Translations under genes and position numbers: made by a program
The notes under the pieces: model-generated
What the model was told of the DNA's origin: nothing
Database searches by the model: none
The model's input: the letters and a program-made list of their open reading frames with translations, nothing else
NCBI RefSeq assembly: GCF_028618695.1
Contig: NZ_JAQIVI010000094.1
Coordinates: forward strand, 1 to 32,407
Source: Natrinema soli
Lineage (GTDB): Archaea; Halobacteriota; Halobacteria; Halobacteriales; Natrialbaceae
DNA: 32,407 bases
Reading direction: 5' to 3'
Part shown: piece by piece, positions 14,947 to 23,500 of the stretch
Numbering within the stretch: position 1 is the first letter of the stretch
Layout: the number at the start of each line of letters is the position of its first letter

Positions 14947-16312
14947 AGCACCTCAACCTAGGAGTGTCCTGAAGAAAGTCGCTGTCGGCAGCATTTCTCT
15001 CAGCCTCTTTACAGCGAATTATGTAGCTGCTCCACTGGGAATTATTTGGATTGTCGCATATTTTTCCGACCCGATTATAGCGCTGATCGCAATCGTTGCG
15101 ATTTGGATGGTTCCCACGTTTACTGCTGCGTTCGTGGTTGCTGGTATTACACCACTACACGCCAAGGAGGAGAATGCAAATCATATCTGGCTACTTGGGA
15201 CCTTCATTGGTGTAGCAATATTGACGGCAGTGTGGTTCCTACCTGCCTGGGAGACTAATTGGCCTACCCTCGCAAGCCTCCTTGCACCGCTTCGAATATC
15301 TGCCATGTTTGAAAGCTCTTGGTACATGGGAGCCAGTTGGCTTGCGTGTGTTCCACTGATGCTGGCAATGAGCATTGGGGTTGTGACAGACGAGCTTGAA
15401 GAGAAAAACTCGACGGGAGAAGAGGGGCAAACAGACGCAGTGGACGCGAGTGCCCAGAGAGAGAAGGCTCAGACCAAGACGTCCCACTCCAGCGATGGAG
15501 CGGCTCAAGAGCAACCCATGCCCTCCCAACTCCAATACGGCTGGCAGTCTGCGCCCGACACAAGATTTGCAGACGTTGGTGGGATGGAGCCACTCAAAAC
15601 AGAGGTCGAGCGCTCGGTAATCCGACCACTGACTCGACTCGATGACGCCTACGAACGCTTCAACATCTCCCCACCGAACGGCATCCTCTTCTACGGCCCA
15701 CCCGGGACGGGCAAGACGCTGTTCGCTCGAGCCATTGCTGGCGAACTCGGCCACCCGTATCTCGAGCTCTCGGCGGGCGATATCAAATCGCGCTGGATCA
15801 ATGAATCCACTGCGCAGGTCAACCGACTGTTCGCGGAGGCCGAACAGTTCGGTCGGTGTGTGATCTTCATCGACGAGATCGATGCGCTGCTCGCCTCCCG
15901 TGAAAGCGACGTCAATCGCGAGCACACCCAGGTCGTCAACGAGTTCCTCGCTCATCTGGACGCTGACGATCCGAATTACCTCGTCCTCGCAGCTACAAAC
16001 CGCGCTGAACTCCTTGATGAGGCGGCCACTCGTCGGGGTCGCTTTGACCAGCAGTACGAACTCGGGCTTCCAGATCGCGACGCTCGAGAGGCCATTTTCC
16101 GCGTCCGGCTCGACGAGCTGCCGACGGACCTTGACAACAACGCATACAGGAAGATGGCCGAGCAGACAGAGGGACTCAGTAGCGCAGATATCGTCGGAAT
16201 TGTCGACGACGCCGCAATGCGTGCCGCCGAACGCGACGCTGAGGAACTGACGCTCGAGGATCTCCGCATGTCGATCCCAGAGCAACCAGACCAACCAGAC
16301 CAACAGTCTTGA
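14939..16312 (+). CDS. Membrane-anchored AAA+ ATPase of the transfer cluster
   Basis: 457 residues from ATG 14939, which overlaps the VirB6-like gene by 8 bases. Four to five N-terminal hydrophobic segments (about 8-40, 43-68, 83-105, 120-145) are followed by an acidic linker and a classic AAA module: FADVGGMEPLK (about 202), Walker A GPPGTGKT 253-260, Walker B VIFIDEID 308-315, and second region of homology TNRAELLDEAATRRGRFDQ 353-371 with arginine fingers. It resembles Cdc48/FtsH/proteasomal-type AAA modules, but no HExxH protease domain follows and it ends soon after the lid. It probably remodels or disassembles membrane or secretion-channel components. Its place between VirB6- and VirB3-like genes is unusual. 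Confidence 0.85.
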   Translation: MDRAPQPRSVLKKVAVGSISLSLFTANYVAAPLGIIWIVAYFSDPIIALIAIVAIWMVPTFTAAFVVAGITPLHAKEENANHIWLLGTFIGVAILTAVWFLPAWETNWPTLASLLAPLRISAMFESSWYMGASWLACVPLMLAMSIGVVTDELEEKNSTGEEGQTDAVDASAQREKAQTKTSHSSDGAAQEQPMPSQLQYGWQSAPDTRFADVGGMEPLKTEVERSVIRPLTRLDDAYERFNISPPNGILFYGPPGTGKTLFARAIAGELGHPYLELSAGDIKSRWINESTAQVNRLFAEAEQFGRCVIFIDEIDALLASRESDVNREHTQVVNEFLAHLDADDPNYLVLAATNRAELLDEAATRRGRFDQQYELGLPDRDAREAIFRVRLDELPTDLDNNAYRKMAEQTEGLSSADIVGIVDDAAMRAAERDAEELTLEDLRMSIPEQPDQPDQQS

Positions 16313-16356
16313 GACTGTGCCCCCAGCAAGAGGTAGAGACGAAGAGGATCTGGGGG
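16303..16356 (+). terminator. Two hairpins at the end of the AAA gene
   Basis: ACAGTCT TG AGACTGT (16303-16318) spans the stop codon. CCCCCAG (16320-16326) pairs with CTGGGGG (16350-16356) across a 23-base loop. Together with the promoter-like element just after, they suggest partial termination or RNA processing dividing the cluster into two transcription units. No T-run follows immediately. Confidence 0.4.
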
Positions 16357-16393
16357 TAGTCGTCGCTTCGGGGAGAATCTCAATTTAGGGGAA

Positions 16394-16402
16394 CTTTTAA
16401 CT
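16394..16402 (+). promoter_or_regulatory. Internal promoter candidate before the VirB3-like gene
   Basis: CTTTTAACT lies 29-37 bases before the ATG at 16431. With the hairpins at 16303-16356 it could start a second transcript carrying the ATPase and primase genes. Confidence 0.4.
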
Positions 16403-16430
16403 AGGTTTACCTAAGAAGCGCAGATTGTAT

Positions 16431-16823
16431 ATGGAAACATTCCCAATCGCAGGGCGTATTGTCAACACAAAGTTGGTTTTCGGGTTGACCGCCCGAGAAG
16501 CTGGCGAGGTTCTCGTGGTTCCGTTCCTGGCCATGGGTATTGCCCAAAGCCTCGGCTTCACCGGGACACTGTTCCTGGGTGCCGGTGGGATCGGACTCGC
16601 CATCGGTATCCTCATCCTGCTGGTTTCTCCCGCCGGCCAACGACCGATCAGCTACGCCCGTGCCGCCGCCGAGTACCATCTCGGCTCGAACGAGTACCAC
16701 AACCGGAGAACGCGACCTGAACCAGAGACGCCCGTCGTCCAGGACGTCGTTTCCGTTCGGCAAGATGGTCTCGACATCGAAACGGTCGAAGCCGAACTGG
16801 AAGCGGACGCCGACGGACGGTGA
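16431..16823 (+). CDS. VirB3/PrgI-like small membrane protein
   Basis: 130 residues from ATG 16431; an in-frame TTG at 16425 is two codons earlier. FGLTAREAGEVLVVPFLAMGIAQSLG and LFLGAGGIGLAIGILILLV form two adjacent helices (about 23-42 and 46-65), followed by a cytoplasmic tail with YARAAAEYHLG. A short two-helix protein placed directly before VirB4-type ATPases, with a conserved 'F..t.rq' start, is the pattern of VirB3 and of PrgI-type proteins in Gram-positive conjugative elements. Its expected role is to tether VirB4 to the channel. The next ATG is 7 bases after the stop. Confidence 0.7.
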   Translation: METFPIAGRIVNTKLVFGLTAREAGEVLVVPFLAMGIAQSLGFTGTLFLGAGGIGLAIGILILLVSPAGQRPISYARAAAEYHLGSNEYHNRRTRPEPETPVVQDVVSVRQDGLDIETVEAELEADADGR

Positions 16824-16829
16824 TCGACG

Positions 16830-17825
16830 ATGGGAACTGTACCTACCGACGAGACAGCTACTGAAACGGAGTCGGACGAACACGAAGAGGTTGACGAGTC
16901 AGCCGCCGAAACAACCCCAGAATCAAACCAAGAAAACGAGGGGCCTGTTGTCCAGCCGACTGCCACCAGTGATCACATGCCGCCCACACCCGAGTCCGAT
17001 CTCGAGGTCCTGCGAGCACTCGACAAATTCCTTGACGATATCGACACGGATCTCCCAACCGCTCGAGAGCGCTCCCGAGCGCGCGATCACTTCGACCTCA
17101 AGGATCGTCTTGGTGGATCGACAACGACCCAGGAGACACTCAGCTTCGACTACGTCCGGGAGGATGGCATCGCCGTTGACGGCGACAGCTATATCGGCCT
17201 CTTGAAAGTCCATCCGCAGAACTGGCTCTCGCTCAGTGAACAGGCCAGACACGACACGATGAGCGCATACATGTCCTTCCTGATGTCGCTCGAGTTCAGC
17301 GTGGCCGTCCCCTGCTACCCGAAAACGTTCGACCTTACGGGGCACCTCGAGCGCTTCTACACAGCATCGTCGAGTACGACTGCTCGAGAAGAGACGCCGA
17401 TCCTCCAGTACGGACGGAAGTTCTACATCCAGTGGGCGAGCGACCAGATCAGAGACGCCGACCTCAAACAACGCGATTTCTACATCGTCACCCGTGTCGA
17501 CGCCGACCAAGTCCACAAGAATCTCGACACGGGAAGCGTTCTAAGCCAGCTTGGTGATCTCCCGCTCATCGGCGCTGCCTGCTCGCGAGTGCTCGCTCAC
17601 ACGCCGTTCGGCGGTTCGCACGAGGACGCACGAACTGAGCTCTGCATTCGGGAAGTGAGACAGCGACAGCGCCGGATTACAAACAAGCTCGGCCGGACGG
17701 AGGTCTCGATCGACCAGATAACCGACCGTCAAGAAACCATGGAGATCCTGTACCACTACTACAACCATGTCGACCCGCAGTTCGAGAAGTTCAATCAAGC
17801 GACCAAAACGGAGGGTGAGTACTGA
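16830..17825 (+). CDS. VirB4 N-terminal-like / TraC-like protein without ATPase motifs
   Basis: 331 residues. A ~45-residue acidic disordered start precedes a folded region: FDYVREDGIAVDGDSYIGLLKVHPQNW, LSEQARHDTMSAYMSFLMSLEFSVAVPCY, and GRKFYIQWASDQIRDADLKQRDFYIVTRV. The order 'G.yi.llkv.P.N...LSe..r......y..fL.sL.f.i.i' is typical of the domain preceding the motor in VirB4 family proteins. No Walker A or B is present. Its stop and the next ATG share an A (TGATG at 17823-17827), so it is tightly coupled to the following VirB4. It may be a separately encoded scaffold subunit of the VirB4 complex. Confidence 0.65.
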   Translation: MGTVPTDETATETESDEHEEVDESAAETTPESNQENEGPVVQPTATSDHMPPTPESDLEVLRALDKFLDDIDTDLPTARERSRARDHFDLKDRLGGSTTTQETLSFDYVREDGIAVDGDSYIGLLKVHPQNWLSLSEQARHDTMSAYMSFLMSLEFSVAVPCYPKTFDLTGHLERFYTASSSTTAREETPILQYGRKFYIQWASDQIRDADLKQRDFYIVTRVDADQVHKNLDTGSVLSQLGDLPLIGAACSRVLAHTPFGGSHEDARTELCIREVRQRQRRITNKLGRTEVSIDQITDRQETMEILYHYYNHVDPQFEKFNQATKTEGEY

Positions 17826-20539
17826 TGGGGCTCCTCTCAGGGCTTCGTTCTCGTCTCACGGGTAGTAAGCACACGCTCAAGGAGATCGATGACGAGACGT
17901 TCGACCGGGCAGCAGCGATCGTCGAGGCTAACGGCGACGACCTTACCAAAGAAAACATCCGCGAGCAAGCCGAGCATCTCCTCGAACTCGAGGAAGTCGA
18001 CGAAGGTGAGTTCCGACTGGGGGTCGTCCAGGACAACACCGAACAGTCGCTTGCCGACCGGGATATTATCGCCCCACGAAAGCTGAAAGAGGTCTCCAAC
18101 TTCTTCGAATCGGGGTACATGATTCGCAACGACAAGTTCGTCCGTACGCTGACGATTCACGGCTACCCCGAACGCGTTCCCTTGGGCTGGCTCGATGAAC
18201 TGTATACGACGAACGATCACGTTCGGGTCACGCAACACATCCAGCCACGTGATACCGGCTCCGTCCTCCGCAAGTTGCAGAAACGCCTCACCCAGCTCCG
18301 GGCTCGCCTCCACAAGAAACACGAGAAGAGCCAGACCGACACCCATGAGGAGGAGGCCGACCGCGACATGGTCCAGGATCTTATCTGGGATATCATCCTC
18401 GGGGAGACGAAGCTGTTCGACTTTGCGATCTACATCGAAGTGGTCGCCGACACCGAACAGGAGCTCAACGAAGCAACCGAGCGCGTCGTCGATTCGCTCA
18501 GTACCGCGAACGCGGAAGCAGTCCCCCTCGAGAAGCGCCAGGTCGAATCACAGGACGCACTCGGCCCGCTCGGTGACGATTCGATCAAGTCGACTCAGTT
18601 GATGCAGGAGACCGCCATCGGCACGATGTTTCCGTTTATCGAGCCGGTGATTACCGACCCCGAGGGGATATTCTATGGGTTTGATACGACGGACACACCC
18701 GTAATCCTCGACAGATACGAGCTCTCCTCGTACTCGAAAGCAATCGCCGGTACAATGGGCTCCGGAAAGACATTCGCCGAGAAACACGAGATGTACCATC
18801 GGCTGATGATGGATCCCGAAATCGAGATGCTGATTCTCGATCCGCTTGCAGACTTCGTCGACTTCGCGAACGACCTTGGTGGGCAAGTGATCCGCTTCGG
18901 CGGCGATAACACAGTCAATCCGCTTGAGATCCAGCGGGGTATCGACGACGCTGTGGACGATCCGTTTAAGAAGAAATTGCGCTCGGTGATGGAGCTGTTT
19001 CGCATTCATTTCTCGGCGGTCGCCGAGCAGTCGTTAAGCAAGGAACAGGAGGGAATCCTGCGGCGAGCGGTCCGACTTGCTTACCTCCAGTACGGCATCA
19101 CGGAAGAGACGACGACTCACGAGAACACGAGCCCAACGATCAAGGACCTCCTTGATATCCTCGCGGAAATCGCCGACGGTGGTCTGCCATCGGACTTCCT
19201 AGAACTGCACGAGGATGCGAACAACGAGCGGGTGTGGCCCGAGATTGACCAGCTCGAGACACGGTTTCGGGATGGCGACGAGCAGTACGCCTACCAATTG
19301 CTGCTGGGTCTCGAGGCGTTCCAGAAAGGCGGCGAGAACGACAATCTGACCGGCCGAACGAACGTCGAACTCGACAATCGCTTAGTCGTCATCGACATGT
19401 CGATGTTTGCCGACACAGGGCAGGCACCACTATTCATGCACGTGATGTTCGACTGGATCTACCAGCGAGCGGCCAGCGATCACGACCGCCGGACGCAGGT
19501 GACGATCGACGAGGCGCACTACCTGTTGCGGCGGGAGGCGACGACAGACATGATCGACCTATTCATCCGGCACAGTCGACACTTCAACACGGCAATCACA
19601 CTCATCTCCCAAACTGTCGATGAGTTCGTCGCCCAATCGGACGACCAATCCAAGGAGGCCGCCGAGAAAGCGCGCAACGTCTACAACCTCTGTGATATCA
19701 AGCAAATCTTCCACCACGAGTCGGTCAGCAACGAGATGATCGACTTCCACGACCTCACCCCCTCCGAGCAAACGTTCCTGACGACGGCCCAGACTGGCGA
19801 AGACGGGGGCTACTCGGAGTTTCTGCTCGAAGTCAATGAGTGGTCGAAACCACTCGCACTCCACGTGAACGACTACGAAGTCAGCGTCCTCGACGATGAT
19901 CTCGATCCGTGGGAGTATCTCGCCGAGAACCGGTATATCGACGCCGACGACGCCGGGTTCCTTGCCGCAGAGGACCGACTCGATGACTATGAGATTCCGG
20001 AGTCGGTGCTCGAGGAGGTGGATCTGGATGAGATCGACAAGGAGCCCGAGACCGATGAGGCGGTCGTCGAGCACGCCGATCGGGAACGAGCCGATGTGAA
20101 GACCGAATATCACGAGATGGATGCTGGTGAGGGTTCTGACGCCAGCATTGGTGATACTGGTAATTGTGAGCGAACCGACGTGGAGGCCGAATACCACGAA
20201 AGAGACGCCAGTGAGACTGCTGAGGCCAGTCAAGGAGTGACAGCAGTTGCAGATGAGGAAGTGGAGGAACCGCATGAAGAAGCGCCAGAGGATCAAGAAG
20301 ACGATCTCACCACGATCACTGGAATCGGCGAGACGTACGCAAGATATCTCGCCGAAGCGGGTATCGAGACGGTTGGCGAGCTTGCTGTGGCAGAAACCGA
20401 GTCACTGTCGGAAGAGACGCAGATCCCGCTCACGCTGCTTGACGATTGGGCTGATGCTGCCAGTACAATGTGTGAACCAGCGATAGCGAGTGGTGATGCT
20501 TCTTCGACCACGGAGGTGACAACCGATGCAGACGACTGA
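17825..20539 (+). CDS. VirB4-type ATPase with C-terminal helix-hairpin-helix
   Basis: 904 residues. The N-terminal part (to about 290) resembles the VirB4/CagE accessory region. The motor has Walker A GTMGSGKT at 309-316, a DPLADF strand after it, Walker B VTIDEAH at 559-565, and the FIRHSRHFNTAITLISQT segment usual in VirB4/HerA ATPases. After residue ~700 comes an acidic linker with an imperfect repeat (ERADVKTEYHEMDA / ERTDVEAEYHERDA), then TITGIGETYARYLAEAGIETVGEL (split here at about 830-853), a helix-hairpin-helix, which is not usual for VirB4 and suggests DNA or protein contact. It should energise pilus/channel assembly and substrate passage at the membrane. It overlaps the next gene by 14 bases. 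Confidence 0.88.
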   Translation: MGLLSGLRSRLTGSKHTLKEIDDETFDRAAAIVEANGDDLTKENIREQAEHLLELEEVDEGEFRLGVVQDNTEQSLADRDIIAPRKLKEVSNFFESGYMIRNDKFVRTLTIHGYPERVPLGWLDELYTTNDHVRVTQHIQPRDTGSVLRKLQKRLTQLRARLHKKHEKSQTDTHEEEADRDMVQDLIWDIILGETKLFDFAIYIEVVADTEQELNEATERVVDSLSTANAEAVPLEKRQVESQDALGPLGDDSIKSTQLMQETAIGTMFPFIEPVITDPEGIFYGFDTTDTPVILDRYELSSYSKAIAGTMGSGKTFAEKHEMYHRLMMDPEIEMLILDPLADFVDFANDLGGQVIRFGGDNTVNPLEIQRGIDDAVDDPFKKKLRSVMELFRIHFSAVAEQSLSKEQEGILRRAVRLAYLQYGITEETTTHENTSPTIKDLLDILAEIADGGLPSDFLELHEDANNERVWPEIDQLETRFRDGDEQYAYQLLLGLEAFQKGGENDNLTGRTNVELDNRLVVIDMSMFADTGQAPLFMHVMFDWIYQRAASDHDRRTQVTIDEAHYLLRREATTDMIDLFIRHSRHFNTAITLISQTVDEFVAQSDDQSKEAAEKARNVYNLCDIKQIFHHESVSNEMIDFHDLTPSEQTFLTTAQTGEDGGYSEFLLEVNEWSKPLALHVNDYEVSVLDDDLDPWEYLAENRYIDADDAGFLAAEDRLDDYEIPESVLEEVDLDEIDKEPETDEAVVEHADRERADVKTEYHEMDAGEGSDASIGDTGNCERTDVEAEYHERDASETAEASQGVTAVADEEVEEPHEEAPEDQEDDLTTITGIGETYARYLAEAGIETVGELAVAETESLSEETQIPLTLLDDWADAASTMCEPAIASGDASSTTEVTTDADD

Positions 20540-23500
20540 GAAAACCGAGAGTACCCCCAACAGCGACGCTGAGTCGCTCGAGTGGATCGTTGCAGAGGAC
20601 GAGCAAGTGAAGCAGGTCTCCGACCTGAATGTACAGTGGACCGGCACACCACTGTTCCGAGGCGGATTTCGGACGTTTTTGGTTGCACTCGGCTTCGTGG
20701 CGCTCGCGCTCGCTCTTGCGACCGAGAGCATCGCCGGGGTCACAACAGGACCGTCGCTCGTCGGACTCGAGCCCTACACGCTCGAGACAGCGCTCATCAC
20801 TGCCGAGATTCCACTCTGGTGGCTGAGTGCTGCCCCCATTCTGGTTGGCCTGGTAGGCGTCGCGATCGGTGTGCGTCCGATTGTTCGGGCGCTTCGCACG
20901 ACGTATGTCCTCACGTCGGAGAAACTCTACGTCAGCACGCGGGGAATTCGTGGCGATGGATTCACGAAACTCCCGCTCGACCGTGTCGTCGACACCACTT
21001 TTCAGCAGTCCCCCATCGGCCAGCTGCTGTCGTATGGCACTGTCACGTTCAGTACGTTCGACCACACGTCGCCCGAAATTCAGTGCTGGGCGATCGAGGA
21101 TCCAATAGAGCTTCACGAACGAGTGCTCGAGCTTGAGGCGTCCGCTAGCTCGCCGCTCGAGCGCACCCAAGAGTACATCCGAGTTGTGCCGTCGACGGGC
21201 GAACGAGCGCCACCGGAAGTCATCAACCAGGTCCGTCCCTTGCACGACGTCCGACGGGGTGGGCTGTCGTGGTGGCAACAACTCAACCCGCTTTCGGATC
21301 CCGACCCGTTCACGTTCGAGTTTGTGATCTACAGCGACGGGACGGACTCTCCGATCGAATTCTACTACACTTGCGAGCAACACCTGTCCACGCTCTACGA
21401 TCGGCTCAACTCGGCCTACCCCGACTCCGTGGAAATCGAGCGTGTGACTGTTGACTTTGCGGAGAAGCTCATCACTCCACAGCAGTACTCGTACGACGAG
21501 TTTGAAACCGCTCTCGAGAACGGGACACTCCAGTGTACGCCCGCGGAAGTCGAGGCGCTCGTTCGTGTCCAGGGTTCCAACCCGACCATTGCTGACGGAG
21601 GAGCAACGGCCATGGGTGAGCGGATCACTACAGAGGACACTGCCGACGAGAGCATCAGTACGGAGGAGTCCGATTCCAATCTCCCACTCGGTACGCAACT
21701 CCCGAGTGTTGACCTCGATGCACTCCGTGCGAAAGAGAACGCTGAAAACCGCGATCCAGGGTCGCTCACGTTCTCCCTCGAGACGCCAGTCGATACTGGT
21801 GAGGGTGTGCTTGCGCGCCCCCATCCGGATGAGGTTGAACCGTATGGGTTGCGGTGGACCGGCAGTGGAGATCCGATGGCGGCGATCAAAAAGTTCGATG
21901 GGCAGATGGGTGAGGACGATCGGTCAAAGGCGACCTCACACGCGCCGCTGACCGTGCTGATCGATCATTTTGCAAGCACGGATCACCCGATCGTCTTCCA
22001 GGCCGCGTTCGAAGGCGAGCCCGATCTGACGAAAGAGGGTGAATACCACATCAACGAAATCGAACAAGGACGCGATACGTTGGCTGGTGAAATCGCCGTG
22101 GCCTTTCAAGAGTTTGTACGCGGTCCAAAGAACACCGAGTCGTCCTCATCGCGGTCAGAGTCACTCAGTGAATCTCGATCTAAGCGCATCGACGAGATCA
22201 AAAACGAAGACTGGGGACATACGTTCACGACCAACCTGCGGGCGGTGACTGTCCCTACGAACTCGTCTCTAAGCGATACATCCGAAATCGAACACGACCT
22301 GAGAAATCTGAGTACCGTGTTCGATCCGCTTGCCGGTGACTACTACAAACTCGAAGGTGAGGAACTCCACGAGAAAGGAGTTCTCGAGCGCAGTCAGCGC
22401 AAGCGCTCGCGACGCTGTTTCAATCGGTTTCTCGAGGGTGAGGTCGTCGCTGGTGGGCGGGTGAGCCGCTCCGAACCCGACCTCCATCTGGATCCCGGCG
22501 AGCTCTGCAACATGGTCATTGTCCCCAGTACCGAGCATCTCACCGACGAGGCGGTCAAAGAGACGCACGCGAATCCCGAAAGTCGCACGGCCCTCCCCGG
22601 GTTGGACACCGCCCAACGCCGTCAGTATACCACGGGGATGGTCCTTGGTCAGGACGCCAACAGTGCTGTCGAGGGCCCACTTCGGTTACCACCAAACCGT
22701 CAGTCGCGCCACTGGTTGCTCTGTGGCGCGACTGGGAGCGGGAAAAGCCAAGTCACGTATCACATGTTACGCTCGCTCGCCGAGACGACACCCGGCCCGA
22801 ACGTCCTCTTCGACCCGAAAGGCGACAACATGTGTAAGAACTATCTGATGGCTCACTACAAGAGATTCGGGAATCTCGACGACGTGTACTACTTCCGGGA
22901 GCCAGGAACACTCCCAGCCATCTCGTTTTTCGATATTCGATCAGCGCTCGAGGGGAACGATCGCGAGACGGCAGTCAAGGAGAAAGTCGACCACTTCCAC
23001 GAGCTGATGCGGATGATCATGGGAGCGGAGAAGTACGAACGGGCGTTCGTGGCGAACGAAATTCTGACGTTCCTGATCCAAGCGTTGTTCGATCCGAAAC
23101 ACGGTGACGACGTCTTCGGGTTGGATGATCTCGTCGAGGCCGCGACGCGAATGCACCATCATCAGGAGCTGCCGGAGGTTTCGGAGATCAATGCCGACAT
23201 CCACGATTCACTCGCCGCACAGTTTGCCAAGGACGAAAACCAGTTCGACACGACGATGGGGGCGGTGATGAACCGGCTGAACAAACTAAAAGAGGATCGC
23301 CACCTTCACTGGATGCTTCGACACAAACCCGGTCGCGAAGCCGAATCCACCGGAGACGATCTCTACGGCTTCCACCAGCAGGAGACCCACTTCGACTTCA
23401 GTGAGTTCCTCGATGAAGATGTCACGATTCTGTTCGACCTGGGCGATCTCACGCTCGACGCCCAGCGTGGGTTCACCACAGTCATGCTGAGTGATTTGTG

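Noticed and set aside
15239..16303. 354-codon minus-strand open frame
   Set aside because: Antisense to the AAA+ module with intact Walker A, Walker B and SRH motifs.
20430..21824. 464-codon minus-strand open frame
   Set aside because: It is antisense to the conserved VirB4/VirD4-like genes; R/E/L-rich composition is the mirror of GC-rich haloarchaeal codons, and no domain is present.
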